Shown: positions 25,793 to 35,669 of the stretch, in pieces
Layout of the letters: the number at the start of each line of letters is the position of its first letter
Position numbering within the stretch: position 1 is the first letter of the stretch
DNA from: Blepharisma stoltei
Taxonomy: Eukaryota > Ciliophora > Heterotrichea > Heterotrichida > Blepharismidae
Direction: 5' to 3'
Assembly (NCBI GenBank): GCA_914767885.1
Contig: CAJZBQ010000005.1
Span: forward strand, 372,001-436,000
DNA: 64,000 nucleotides
Made by a program: the position numbers and the translations under genes
The notes under the pieces: generated by a model
Databases searched by the model: none
The model's input: the letters and a program-made list of their open reading frames with translations, nothing else
Told to the model about the DNA's origin: nothing

Positions 25793-28700
25793 ATGATATC
25801 AAGCTTTCAAGATATCACATATAGATTCAAAGAGGCTTCAACTCGTTTAAAAAGCGGTGAAAATATAGCCACTAAAAGATTCTCAAACTTAGAAAGCATG
25901 TCAGCAACCGAAATTATGGATTCTCGAGTTGATTCAGGAATGATTTTAGTTCAGCTTCCAAAAGTGCAGGAATTGATTAACGATAATATCATCCCAAAAC
26001 TGTCAGCACTCTCTGAATCTGACCTTTTAAGTATATGCCATTTACAAGTTAAAAATTTCGCTCTTTGGCTTGAAGGCCAATCTCTTCCACATACACTGTA
26101 TTCTTGTGTTTATCTGCACACTCCAGAATTATTGAATGAAAATCCAATATTAAAATCTTTGCTTAAATGCATTGTTTTTATTGTGGACTGTGTGCATAGG
26201 CATGTGCTGAAAATCACATCTCTAGCTCATTTCATACAATTAATTTCTGAAATAATATTATTTTTGTATTTAATAAAGTTATATGCAAAAATTTATCAAA
26301 ATAAGAGAAGAGATTAAGAGAAGACGATTATTCATATACATCAATAAAATTTTTAGCATTGTTTTCAACTGAGCAAGATGTTGAAAGAGATTTATTGAAT
26401 GCTGAACGATCAATAGGAGATGAAAATGAACTTTTATTGGCTTATTTGAGATCTTTTAGAGGATTATTTTATATCATTTCAGGCTTATTTAAACAAAATT
26501 TAAATGGGAGAGGAAGTGCTGAGACAAATATTCTCTTCACACTGAGGCAGCTAGAAAATATGAGCGAAAGAGATTTAGGAGAAATAAATACAGGAATTTT
26601 TAATAGCTCTTATTGCTTAGTGAAGCTACCACATTTTCCGCCAACTAAGGTAGAGCTCTTCAACGTTAGCGGATTGCTCTGTCCCGAAAATCTCCCGAGA
26701 CAATGAGGAGTTGGTTTTTACCAGCAAATATTTGTAGAACCAACTCTTAAATGACAAATCTGCAATATTTAGTGGATTTTTCATTTCAAAGGCATTTCAC
26801 CGCATTTGCTGGTAAAGCCAACCCCCAATCATCTCGGAGACGTTGGGATCATAACAGTCCACTAGCTAAGATACTCTATATATGAGGTAGAAAAATATAC
26901 ATTTGCTGATGCGATTGTGAGAATAAGAAAATTTCTTGTATCCATGTCAAAATTAGCTGCGATGCCAATAATTGATGACTTTGAAGATCTTATAACATAT
27001 ATGAACACTATTCCTTCCAATGATATTGTTTCAAAAATTTTGTATGATTACCATCTATTTTCAAGGAAAAATGATGAGTGGCAAATATTTTATTCTTTTC
27101 CATTTAAAAGATTAATACTCAATAGTATGCATAAAATTGGAATAGATACAGCATTTTTAATTCAAAATGATTCATTTACAAATTATTTTAAAAAAGTAGA
27201 AGTAGTCTTCAATAATATCTGATAATTGTTTTAAAAAAAAAATTTATTTTAAAATTTTTTATTTTATTAATAAAGAAATAATTCTTCAAAGAGCTCGTTT
27301 CTTTGACTTTGAAAAATGACACAAGACAAAGAAGAACTTTATCAAAATATTTCCCTGATTTCAATATTTTAATAAATGAAGCAAATTTTACAGAAGAAGC
27401 TATATAGCTTTTTTTGCGCATTTGCTTTGAAAGTGATGAGAGTTGAAATAGAGGGCGAACTTTTTTCTAATGCAGTGCTGCTTGAAAGAAGCAAGAAACA
27501 GTAAGTTTAGTATATTAATAATATAATGCTAATATTTTTATAAAATTTATGGAGAGGAGTAAATCATTGAGAATTTGGAAAAATTAAATTCAAGGATACT
27601 GGCTGCCGACAATACTATGAGTGTACTTAAAGCATCATTGCTACTGCTAAAGTTTGGATTAAAATCTCAGAGCAAATTTTTACTTATGCTAGATTTTCTA
27701 ATATAAAGATCAAAACGGCAAATAATGGACTACATCTTACTACTTAAAAAAACTCAAATCTCTTTCGATTGTATTAATAAAAATTCAAATGCTACCAAAT
27801 CCTTTTAGGTATAAAATTCGATTAAAAGGTTCAAATCTTCTTTAACTCAATTTGGAATAGGCCTATTGCTCAGATTCTATTGTCGGTTTCCATATTTAGT
27901 TTTTAGCTTTAAATTGGCATGCCAAAATCTTTAGGCTTGCTAAAATTTTAATAAAATGGAGCCAATACACAATCTTAAAAGTGTCAAGAGATAAAATTAA
28001 TAAAGTTCCTACTTTCTTAGACAGCATGGAATCACGACAAATGAATACTACACCTTCTCTTATCTCAAATCAAGTACTCCTTTTTTGAAATCTCTCTGCG
28101 TGCTATTCCAATTTTAGCATCTGCCGTATCTCAAATCGATTTCTTCTCTATGGGATTCCAATCCAGCTTCCTATATCTAAACTTAAGAGAGCAAGAAAGA
28201 AGTTCCTTCAAGCTGGTATTAGGGTAATCCAACAAGCAACTTTCGCATTAATCGCTTAAAACTTAAATTTATTAGTCTGCTCCAATTAATATACTGAATT
28301 GATTGCTCCTTGCTTTTTTCAAGCAAATTTGTATTAGAAAAAGTCCTCACCCTCTATTTCAACTCTCATCACTTTCAAAGCAAATGTGCAAAAAAGCTAT
28401 ATATGGAAAAAATAGACAAAATATAAGCGAACAATTGATTTTCCAGTGGATTTTTACTCACACAGTATTATATATGATCCAATATGTTAGTTCTGGATTT
28501 AAACTTGATCTATATGCTCAAGAAGAAATTGGCATGATTATGTTTTATATGGACTTTTTATACGGAGTTTACCTCAATGGGCTTTCCTCTTTATTAGAAT
28601 ATTTGAGTACAAAATCAGCTAAAAAAAAGAAGTTAAAAGGGATTAAACTCATTCAAAATGAATTTCAACTTTCATCTGCAAAACAAATTTTATGCAGAGG

Positions 28701-29112
28701 AATAGTCAGATTATTCATAATTCTCCTTAAAATGAATCTTATACAAAGAATCCCTGAAGAAGCTGAAGAAATAAGATTCAGAAATAGGTTTAAAAGATTT
28801 GATACTTTAGTAGTCCCTCAAAGGCTTGACTATAGCTCATGATTAAACGTAAAATCTTTAGCTGAAACTATGGATATTGAGAAGTTAATCACAGATTGCC
28901 AAGAATCATTTGAAACAGCAAAAAATCAATTAAAGGAACTAGATGGAATTTTTATGGTGAAAGAGCTTATAAGAGTGTGTGTATGGAATTCATTAGCCAT
29001 AACGAAAGGAGCATGCTCAAATTGGGAGTGCAAGCTTAATGTAATGTATAATGAAAGTCCAATATTTCCAGTGATATCTCTGGAGCCTTTACCTAACAAC
29101 GCTACTAGTTAA
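25793..29112 (+). CDS. NAA35: NatC auxiliary subunit NAA35/Mak10, interrupted by four inserts
   Basis: NatC acetylates protein N-termini; NAA35/Mak10 is its large ribosome-linked scaffold subunit. The diagnostic block SMSATEIMDSRVDSGM is at residues about 35-50 (family consensus A-M-S-A-I-E-M-M-D-P-K-M-D-A-G-M). DTRQRRTLSKYF, then MIQYVSSGFKLDLY and AKQILCRGIVRLF, match the later conserved parts. Removing 26225-26316 (92 bp), 26653-26889 (237 bp), 27218-27272 (55 bp) and 27405-28401 (997 bp), all at TA, joins the frame. One extra A in a run at 27312-27316 remains to be explained; correcting it gives 645 residues. Ends at TAA 29110-29112. Confidence 0.85.
26225..26316. other. 92-bp TA-bounded eliminated sequence (predicted)
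   Basis: AT-rich stretch bounded by TA at 26223-26224 and 26315-26316. It shifts the NAA35 frame by two. Removal joins ITSL to REDDYSY in frame, where the family has an acidic EED motif. There are no clear inverted repeats. Confidence 0.6.
26653..26889. mobile_element. 237-bp inverted-repeat element in NAA35
   Basis: Bounded by GTAGA at both ends (26650-26654, 26887-26891). The two arms pair over about 70 bp, for example TTGGTTTTTACCAGCAAAT against its inverted partner near 26808-26830. It is unrelated in sequence to the CTCCCC family. Removal restores PTKVEKYTF. Confidence 0.75.
27218..27272. other. 55-bp TA-bounded eliminated sequence (predicted)
   Basis: Almost pure A/T, with in-frame stops, bounded by TA at 27216-27217 and 27271-27272. 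Removal gives VVFNNKEIILQRARFF. The exact boundary could be another TA nearby. Confidence 0.5.
27405..28401. mobile_element. Long inverted-repeat element, 997 bp, in NAA35
   Basis: The terminal inverted repeats are about 90 bp, over 85% alike by eye: 27402-27495 pairs with 28310-28401 (shared core TTTGCTTTGAAAGTGATGAG). It is flanked by TATA. The interior has no ORF. Removal joins NFTEEAI to YGKNRQN, restoring NAA35 in frame. Confidence 0.75.
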
Positions 29113-29174
29113 ATAAATAATTAATTTTTTTAACAGCTGAAATTAAAAGACTCATGGCCAAAAAGTTATGCTTA

Positions 29175-29561
29175 CTCCCCCCCCCCCCTCCGTGAGCGAA
29201 CAAAACCATTAGAAAAATCGCCATTTTTTGACCAAAAACCCACCCTCCGTGAGTGAACAAAAATTTTTTTAATAGAAAAAATTTTAATGGAAAAAAATTT
29301 TGATATATAAGTGATAATTAGCATAATGAAATCTAGTGCTAATTCTGTTTAATTTTAAACAAATTGCTTTTTAAAACATAAATTTTATAAATTAAATTAA
29401 TATTTGCTTCCCAATTTTTGCAAATTAGGATTTTTTTAAATTTCGAAAAAAATATTTTTTTATAAAATTTTATATATAAATTTTTTTAAAAAAAAAAATT
29501 AACCCCCCTCCGTGAGCGAACAAAATTTTTTTGTTCGCTCACGGAGGGGGGGGGGGGGGAG
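29175..29561. mobile_element. CTCCCC-family MITE, 387 bp, intergenic
   Basis: TTA at 29172-29174 and 29562-29564. It has long C and G homopolymers at the ends, CTCCGTGAGCGAAC and its inverted copy. It is a near full-length, well-preserved copy just after NAA35. Confidence 0.88.
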
Positions 29562-29564
29562 TTA

Positions 29565-30035
29565 GTAATTAAGTTTTTTATCGATTTTATCAGTAAACAT
29601 ATTTTGAAATACCCTAATAATGCGTGATATTAAATAAGATATTTATTGCTCAAAGGTTGCTAATAGGTTTTAAATAATTATTAAAAATTTGTAAAATATG
29701 AAAAATATTAATACTAAAGTATATATCTCTTATTACCTTTGTTAACCTAGTGAATTGGCATTAAACATGCATTTTAATAAGAGATTCTGTTTAGCTTATT
29801 TTATATTTTTCCATTTTATCCAAATCAATAAAATGGAATAACCCAATTATATAGTCTGATTACCTTTCTAATATGATTTAATAATTATTCATATGCTCAA
29901 TTCGAGATATTTTTTTATCCAAAAGCTTCCGACTATTGATCTTCTTAGTCAGCCACATTAAATAAATTCTTATCATTTATTGCAATGCATATTATAGGTT
30001 CTTCAGTGAGATTTAAATAAAAAAATATTAAAAAT
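29565..30035. other. AT-rich intergenic spacer
   Basis: Spacer before the PAP2-like gene. I see no gene, RNA or strong repeat. Confidence 0.45.
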
Positions 30036-31520
30036 ATGTTAACCAATTCGACACTTCTCCCTTTAATATGAAGCTTATTTGCGATAGTTTGCGTTATAAT
30101 TGAAGCAGTAATTACTTCAGATGTTGAATGAACCAGTTCAGAACTTGCAGAATGATTGCAATCAGGCCGTAGCAGCGGATTAGATTGGATATTTATTATA
30201 ATATCCCCAGCAGTAATCTATCTTTTGTTGGCTTCAGGACTGGTTGTTTACGCATCGTTTAGCCTTAGGCTCGGGAGCTTGGGGATAACATGCGAAATCC
30301 TTGCTATATGAATAGGCGATGTAATGAAGCTTCACTATCAGCATCCTAGACCATTTTGGAACTATTCTGATGTAGATGGGATAGAGTGTGCCAAAGATTG
30401 GGGAGCTCCCTCTGGGCATGCTTTTCTCTCAGCAGCAGTTATATTTTTTTATTTGGGTGAATGAATAAGAAATAGAAAAGGTGTAATATGGAAATTCTTA
30501 TTGTGCATTTTAATTGTATTTATTATTGATCTAGATAGAGTGTACCTTGGGGTTCATTTCTATTTTCAAGTTGTGCTTGGAAATTGCCTAGGAATTTTAT
30601 TAGCTCTTACTTTTCACAATTTAAAAGTTCAAGAATTCATACTAAAAATAGGCGAAAATTGGAAATTTTTTACTCTCCCCTTTGTGAGCGAACAAAAGAG
30701 TTTGGCTCGCTTTCAGAGGGTTTTTTTTAAAGTTTTAAAAAAATATCCCAATTGAGAAATAAAAATTAATTTAATTTGTAAAAACTTATGCTGCTTAAAA
30801 TTAAACAAAACTAGAGGATGATTTTATTATACTAGCCATCACTTATACATCAAAATATTTTTTTCATAAAAATTTTTGGTCTCTCACGGAGGGTCGCTAT
30901 AATCAAAAAATAGGAATTTTTTCCAATGGTTATGTTCGTCCAAAGAGGGGGAGTTATTGGCTTCAGAAATTCTATATGCTTTATTTTTAATGTGAACAGG
31001 TTTTCTGTATCTATTCAGCTCATCAAATTGGGAAGAAAAATGGACATTTAATTTTCATGAATCTTGTAAAGGAACTTTAAAATATAATACCCCTATGTTT
31101 GCTGGAGTTCTTGAGTCAACTATAATATTAATGCTTGGTGGATTTTGGATTGGAAGGTATTTTCTCAAAATAGAGCCTTATAAGATTACAAAGCAAACAG
31201 CTTTGTTAGGATTTGTCCTTTTATTATTAGGAGCTGGAATAGACCAAGGCATAGAGCAGGGAATAATTAAGTATGTGAGTGAAACTGTCAGCTTTATTGT
31301 TTTCTGCATTTTAAGATTTCTTGCAGGACTTTATATCGGATTTGTGATACCTCGCGTAGTATCAAGATACTATATTAGCCACGCAAAAGAGCACTATATA
31401 CAGACTGCGAAAAATGAACTAGAAGATAATAATAAGTACAATGAGAATATCTCAAAAGTAGAAGATCCTACAGATCGTAAAAGTCCGGATGGTGAAGCAT
31501 CTGGAGATCCTGAAAATTAA
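30036..31520 (+). CDS. PAP2-superfamily-like membrane phosphatase, interrupted by a MITE
   Basis: ATG at 30036 by reading several TGA as Trp. Multiple membrane helices are present. The PAP2/glucose-6-phosphatase signature is recognisable: KLHYQHPRPFW (K-x6-RP), APSGHA (PSGH) and DRVYLGVHFYFQ (R-x5-H-x3-x). The third motif ends in Gln where the family has Asp. Members remove phosphate from lipid or sugar phosphates in membranes. A 281 bp MITE (30673-30953) sits after the sixth or so helix. After its removal the frame is off by one base, in a run of T's at 30666-30671, so either the junction or the homopolymer length is imperfect. The tail is hydrophilic. Activity is uncertain because of the Asp change. 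Confidence 0.7.
30673..30953. mobile_element. CTCCCC-family MITE, 281 bp, in PAP2-like gene
   Basis: TTA at 30670-30672 and 30954-30956. The left end CTCTCCCCTTTGTGAGCGAAC and the right end AAAGAGGGGGAG are inverted and somewhat diverged. The interior matches the family core. Confidence 0.8.
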
Positions 31521-31792
31521 AATACTCCTTATGGATATTTTATCGAGAGATAATATTACCTCTTACTAGATAAGATCTGATTCACAGTAGTTTAAATTAA
31601 GCAATTAGCTTTGAAAATTAAAAATATCATATTATGAGATTAATTCATAATTAATTATATATGATAAAAAGTAATTAAACTGTTAGTAAGGCTTAGGCTA
31701 CTCTTAAACTTATATAAATATGAAGAAAGAAACTGAAGAGAGTCTGTAAGCAGCTATCCAGGTGGTATGATACTCCTCTAGCTAATACAGAT

Positions 31793-32389
31793 ATGAAGCT
31801 AAATAAAATAGTAAACCCCTCAGAACTTCCTATTAAAAGACTCCCCAATCAGAAAGATGACCCGTCACCTAACAAGCACCTCAAGCAATACAATAGCTTC
31901 GAATATTCAGAAGGTATTTCTTACACAGTTGAACAAAAATCTGTATTTAATTATTTCAATTTTATTGGAAAAGCCAACAAAGAATTGAAAGCAATTTTCC
32001 ATTCCAATCCACAAATGAAAGCCAAAGCATGCCAATACAAAAATTGGTCTACTATTACAATGTATCTAAAAGAGCAATTAAATATGAATCAGAGATATAA
32101 TATAGATGAACTTAATAATCAGAAAATAATGATAGACAATGCAATTAGTTTTTTCAAAAAAATTCTTCAGGATAATTCGCTGTGTGAACCTACAAAAAAA
32201 GAAGATGTGGTCAATCAGGGTGTTGACTGGAAAACTGAATTCAATTCAGCATGTGAAAGAATATTAAATCTATCGGTAGAAAATAAACAAAATTTGAAAT
32301 CGCTAATAATAGGCACCAAGCAAAGCTATAACAAGATAAGGGAAAGAATATTAGTTCCTAGTTCGGATTTAAATAAGCAAAAGAGTTAA
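31793..32389 (+). CDS. Hypothetical protein, 198 aa
   Basis: ATG at 31793 to TAA at 32389, single exon. Soluble, Lys/Asn-rich and mostly helical (AISFFKKILQDN). No signal peptide, membrane helix or known motif. Codon use matches the AT-rich neighbours. The role is unknown. It is transcribed away from the PAP2-like gene, with about 270 bp of spacer. Confidence 0.5.
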   Translation: MKLNKIVNPSELPIKRLPNQKDDPSPNKHLKQYNSFEYSEGISYTVEQKSVFNYFNFIGKANKELKAIFHSNPQMKAKACQYKNWSTITMYLKEQLNMNQRYNIDELNNQKIMIDNAISFFKKILQDNSLCEPTKKEDVVNQGVDWKTEFNSACERILNLSVENKQNLKSLIIGTKQSYNKIRERILVPSSDLNKQKS

Positions 32390-32561
32390 TTTAACTAGTT
32401 AATTTAATGTAAAAAATAGTTAAAATGGAAATAGAGAAGTACCAGAAATAAATCTAAATGATGTCTGCATTCTTCAATTTTTAATTGAGATATATGCTAC
32501 CCTTAATTTTTAATTATTTCTTATGCAAAATTACACTTTAATTGCTTTTGTAGAAAATCTG

Positions 32562-33314
32562 TTATTTAAGTGTCACTCTATTAAGCTTGCTAAGCGGCTT
32601 TACAGGCAATAAGTGTGGCTGTGTTTCTATAACTGACAAAGCTTCATTCAACTTTTCTTTAAATAATATATGCTCATTTATCAGTTCCAATGTTTCCTCT
32701 AAATTCGATGTCTCTTCAATATAATTTAAAGAAGCACTCAAAAATTGAAGAAATCTCTCTGAATCCGGTAAATTTGAAGATGCATTTGTGTGATATAATA
32801 AATACTTCAAAACAAAATTGAAAAAAGTAAGTGAGTTTTCTGGACAAGTTTCCATTTTAGGATATGATTTTGTGTTTGAAATTAAGAGTCCTAGCATATA
32901 ATATCTGTATTTCTCTTTCTTTAATAATGAAAGCCCTTGCCTTTCTGCTTCACTTTTTATGACTTTAAAATTTGCTTTAGTTGTATGATTAAATGCTAAT
33001 TGAGAGCTGAGCAAATAAATGAATAACCTTCCAAGATCATCAGAATTTATATGGCATCCTCTATTTATTATAATTGCTTCTATTACTGCCAAAAGATTGT
33101 TGTCAATTGAACTTTGTATTAGGTTTGGGGCAATGTCAAGCGAAAATAAAGGATCTTTTATTACCTCGATTATTTCTTCAGAAGAGTTTGGCAAGTTTTG
33201 GACTAATGACTGGACCCTAGTTTTTAAATCAAGCTGGGAAGCGTTTTCTTGGCTCCATTCACGTAAAGCCAAATCAGGGTTTTTACCACAAAGAATTTCT
33301 TGAAGAAGCTCCAT
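32562..33314 (-). CDS. Hypothetical helical protein, 250 aa
   Basis: ATG at 33314, stop at 32562, single exon. All-helical pattern with Leu-rich amphipathic helices (LLAVIEAIIINRG, FFNFVLKYLLYH) that could form an armadillo/HEAT-like repeat stack. That is only a composition-based impression. No catalytic motif. Its 5' side is followed by a short inverted repeat (33358-33466) and the thymidine kinase gene, which is on the same strand. Confidence 0.55.
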   Translation of the reverse strand: MELLQEILCGKNPDLALREWSQENASQLDLKTRVQSLVQNLPNSSEEIIEVIKDPLFSLDIAPNLIQSSIDNNLLAVIEAIIINRGCHINSDDLGRLFIYLLSSQLAFNHTTKANFKVIKSEAERQGLSLLKKEKYRYYMLGLLISNTKSYPKMETCPENSLTFFNFVLKYLLYHTNASSNLPDSERFLQFLSASLNYIEETSNLEETLELINEHILFKEKLNEALSVIETQPHLLPVKPLSKLNRVTLK

Positions 33315-33357
33315 TTTTATTTGTAAAAAATAGGGTAGAGTGTGTGTTTATCAATTT

Positions 33358-33466
33358 TTGGCAGAAATTCGACTTGATGGAGTTGATAATCAAAGAAAAA
33401 ACTATCTAAAAAAAGTTTTATTTAATTTATAATATCTCCTACTTCATCGAGTCGAATTTCTGCCAA
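33358..33466. repeat. Short inverted-repeat (hairpin) element, about 109 bp
   Basis: The arms TTGGCAGAAATTCGACT and the inverted AGTCGAATTTCTGCCAA flank an AT-rich loop. About 35 bp per arm with few mismatches. It lies between two minus-strand genes. It could be a miniature element or a transcript-end structure; I favour the first because arm length exceeds that of other 3' regions here. Confidence 0.6.
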
Positions 33467-33514
33467 TTGCGTACGTAAATACACTCAAACCTAAAAAATA
33501 AGGAAGATTAAAGC

Positions 33515-34123
33515 TTAAACATTAAGACATTCAGCACCAGTTCTCATAAAATAGCAGGATCTGCAGACAGGCTGGTATTTTTCTAATCCGCCGTATACTT
33601 TGACTTCTTTTTCTCCTGATATTCTAACGCTAAACCACGCATCTTCTCCACAATATGAACAAATGCTGCTAAGCTTAGTAATTTTTTCTGATTTAGCTGC
33701 CAAGTGGCAGACACATCCAAATGGCTCTCTTTTGAAATCAGAATCTAAGCAGGCCACAATCACTACTTTTCCTCTATTCGCCATTTCATCTGAAAACTCA
33801 ATTATATCTGGGAAAAATTGTCCATCGTCTATGGCTATTACATCGTATAAGGCTGCATCTTCCACGAGCTCAAATAATAAATCACATGATCTTGCTGATA
33901 AACTCATATGGTCGTGAGTGTAAATTTTTTCATCATTTTCGTTAAATTTGTTGTCTTTTGTTTTTATTAATAAGCATAAATCATCTCTTATAATATATCG
34001 GTTAACCCTTCTCAGAAGTTCTGTGGACTTTCCGGAAAACATTGGCCCAAAAATGATTTGGATTTCTCCTTTGTGAGGTCTTTTTATTTGGTCTTGAGCT
34101 AGAGAGTTTGAGGTATCAGACAT
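33515..34123 (-). CDS. Thymidine kinase (TK1-type)
   Basis: Phosphorylates thymidine to TMP in the DNA-precursor salvage pathway (family knowledge). Seen: P-loop GPMFSGKST (residues about 26-34), the Mg/nucleotide motif AIDDGQFF, the lasso region near residues 150-180, and four zinc-binding cysteines (CSYCGEDAWF and CRSCYF). The length of 202 aa matches the family. Single exon, ATG at 34123, stop at 33515. The tail is short, so cell-cycle degradation signals known from animals are not evident. Confidence 0.92.
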   Translation of the reverse strand: MSDTSNSLAQDQIKRPHKGEIQIIFGPMFSGKSTELLRRVNRYIIRDDLCLLIKTKDNKFNENDEKIYTHDHMSLSARSCDLLFELVEDAALYDVIAIDDGQFFPDIIEFSDEMANRGKVVIVACLDSDFKREPFGCVCHLAAKSEKITKLSSICSYCGEDAWFSVRISGEKEVKVYGGLEKYQPVCRSCYFMRTGAECLNV

Positions 34124-34623
34124 TTTATAATTAAGATTGGGGATAATACAAAGGATTAATAAATAACTCGTTAATATTTTAATATTCCAGTGAGACTTGT
34201 TTTCTTTTAAGTATTTGTGAGATATATTACCTTTTATAAATCAATTAGCACTTTGTTTTGCTTGCTATAACTTATAAAATGTTAGCTTATTTTAATTTTG
34301 AATTTTATACATTTTGTTTTAAAATTTATTAGTTATAAATAGGGAAGTCTGTGAATTCAAGAATATTATAAAATTCTTTAATTAATATGACGCTTAATTT
34401 AATCATTTTTTTCATGTTAAAAGACTAATATTTATATTGTCAAAATTCGTCAAAGTCAAATTTTTTAGACAGCTCGGTTTCCTCAAATATCTGTCTATGT
34501 TGTCAAAGTAGAAGACTCTTAATTGGTCAATAATGATAAAAAGGTAGAATAGGATATATTATATGAAATTAGATAAAGAGCTTTATTTTAACTAAATCAG
34601 TTAAGGTTAACTTCAGTCGAATT
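34124..34623. other. AT-rich intergenic spacer
   Basis: About 500 bp between two minus-strand genes. No gene recognised. A few short dyads are visible but nothing above background. Confidence 0.4.
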
Positions 34624-34821
34624 TTAATAAGCCTCGTTCGCGTCAAAAAGCTGAGATAAAATATATGCTATTGTTCCAGCAGCTGGATTAGCAATACCTA
34701 GACCAATAAGTAATAATCTAATCCCCTGCTTTATAGCTTGTTTTGAGGCCTGCCTTTCTGCCCAAGCTATTATTTGATTTCTATAGCGAGCCCATATGCT
34801 TTGCCCCTTCTTTCTACCCAT
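34624..34821 (-). CDS. Small hypothetical protein, 65 aa
   Basis: ATG at 34821, TAA at 34624. A basic N-terminal half (RKKGQSIWARYRNQ) is followed by a hydrophobic 20-residue segment (IRLLLIGLGIANPAAGTIA). It could be a small membrane-anchored or pore-associated protein. The Gly/Ala-rich helix and length recall small membrane peptides, but no family is recognised. It is isolated, with long AT-rich spacers on both sides. Confidence 0.45.
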   Translation of the reverse strand: MGRKKGQSIWARYRNQIIAWAERQASKQAIKQGIRLLLIGLGIANPAAGTIAYILSQLFDANEAY

Positions 34822-35380
34822 CTTATTATTATTATTATCAATTAGTTTATCTCATTATTTACAGTTTCTACAAAGCTAATATCTGCAGTCTGATATATTA
34901 ACAAGTTTTTAATTTTTTCATGAACGAATAATTAATCAATTAGAACATTTATTAGTAGATAAAATATATTAAAACGCTCAATTTAGACCTATGAGTTTAG
35001 TTCATAAATTATTTCTCAAATGGTTTATAAATTTATAATTGTATTTTAAAGCATTTTCGTCTAATGTTTAATATGTCCATGATTGATAAGAAATTAATAC
35101 TAAAGCCCTAGTATTTTAATTAATAATTAAATCTCACTCTTACTACAACAAAATAATTTATAGAAAGTATTAAATAATCATATAATAAAACTGCTATAAT
35201 TCATATAAGGCAAGGATGTAAATCGTGATAGTTTATAGTTTATCTGCATTTAGGAAAGATTTTATTAAACCTTGCAATTATTTAATGGCTATATACAGTT
35301 TAATTTATCATAAATTCCACAGTAAATATTTAATTATTCATACTTAATTTAAAAGAGATATTTAAGCTCATGCATTATAA
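34822..35380. other. AT-rich intergenic region
   Basis: No gene visible on either strand in this very AT-rich stretch. Anything coding here would be short and unrecognised. Confidence 0.4.
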
Positions 35381-35623
35381 ATCCTCCAATATTTCTTAAG
35401 AGAAGATATAAAGAAAGAAATTATTGAAAATCCTGAAAAAATAAACGAAGAAATTGATAATGAAGACGAAGATACAGCATCTGAAATCAGTTTTAAGACG
35501 ACAAGCTCACAGAAAAAATATATTGAAGAACTTGAGCAGATGCTGAGAGAAGAAAGAATGGTAAACCTTATACAGTTACGTATTAAATTAGAAGAAGAAT
35601 TGAAGAGTTTAAATGTTAATTAA
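35381..35623 (+). CDS. Possible coding exon, acidic coiled-coil, start unknown
   Basis: The open frame from 35381 to TAA 35621-35623 is acidic and helical (ENPEKINEEIDNEDEDTAS). It contains a 15-nt intron at 35561-35575 (GTAAACCTTATACAG) whose removal gives EERM-LRIKLEEEL in frame. No ATG starts the frame upstream; a TAA precedes it at 35378. It may be the last exon of a gene whose 5' part lies behind an eliminated segment, or a remnant. Confidence 0.4.
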   Translation: MLQYFLREDIKKEIIENPEKINEEIDNEDEDTASEISFKTTSSQKKYIEELEQMLREERMVNLIQLRIKLEEELKSLNVN

Positions 35624-35669
35624 ATTTAAGCATAGCAAGCAATAAACCCCTAATTAAAATTTATTATAA

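Noticed and set aside
27209-27421. Minus-strand 70-codon frame
   Set aside because: Antisense shadow of NAA35 coding DNA plus the AT-rich short segment.
29175-29561. CRISPR array or poly-G assembly artefact at the C/G runs
   Set aside because: The runs are the tips of inverted repeats found at many sites with consistent flanks, and no repeat-spacer array exists. Exact homopolymer lengths may still be wrong.
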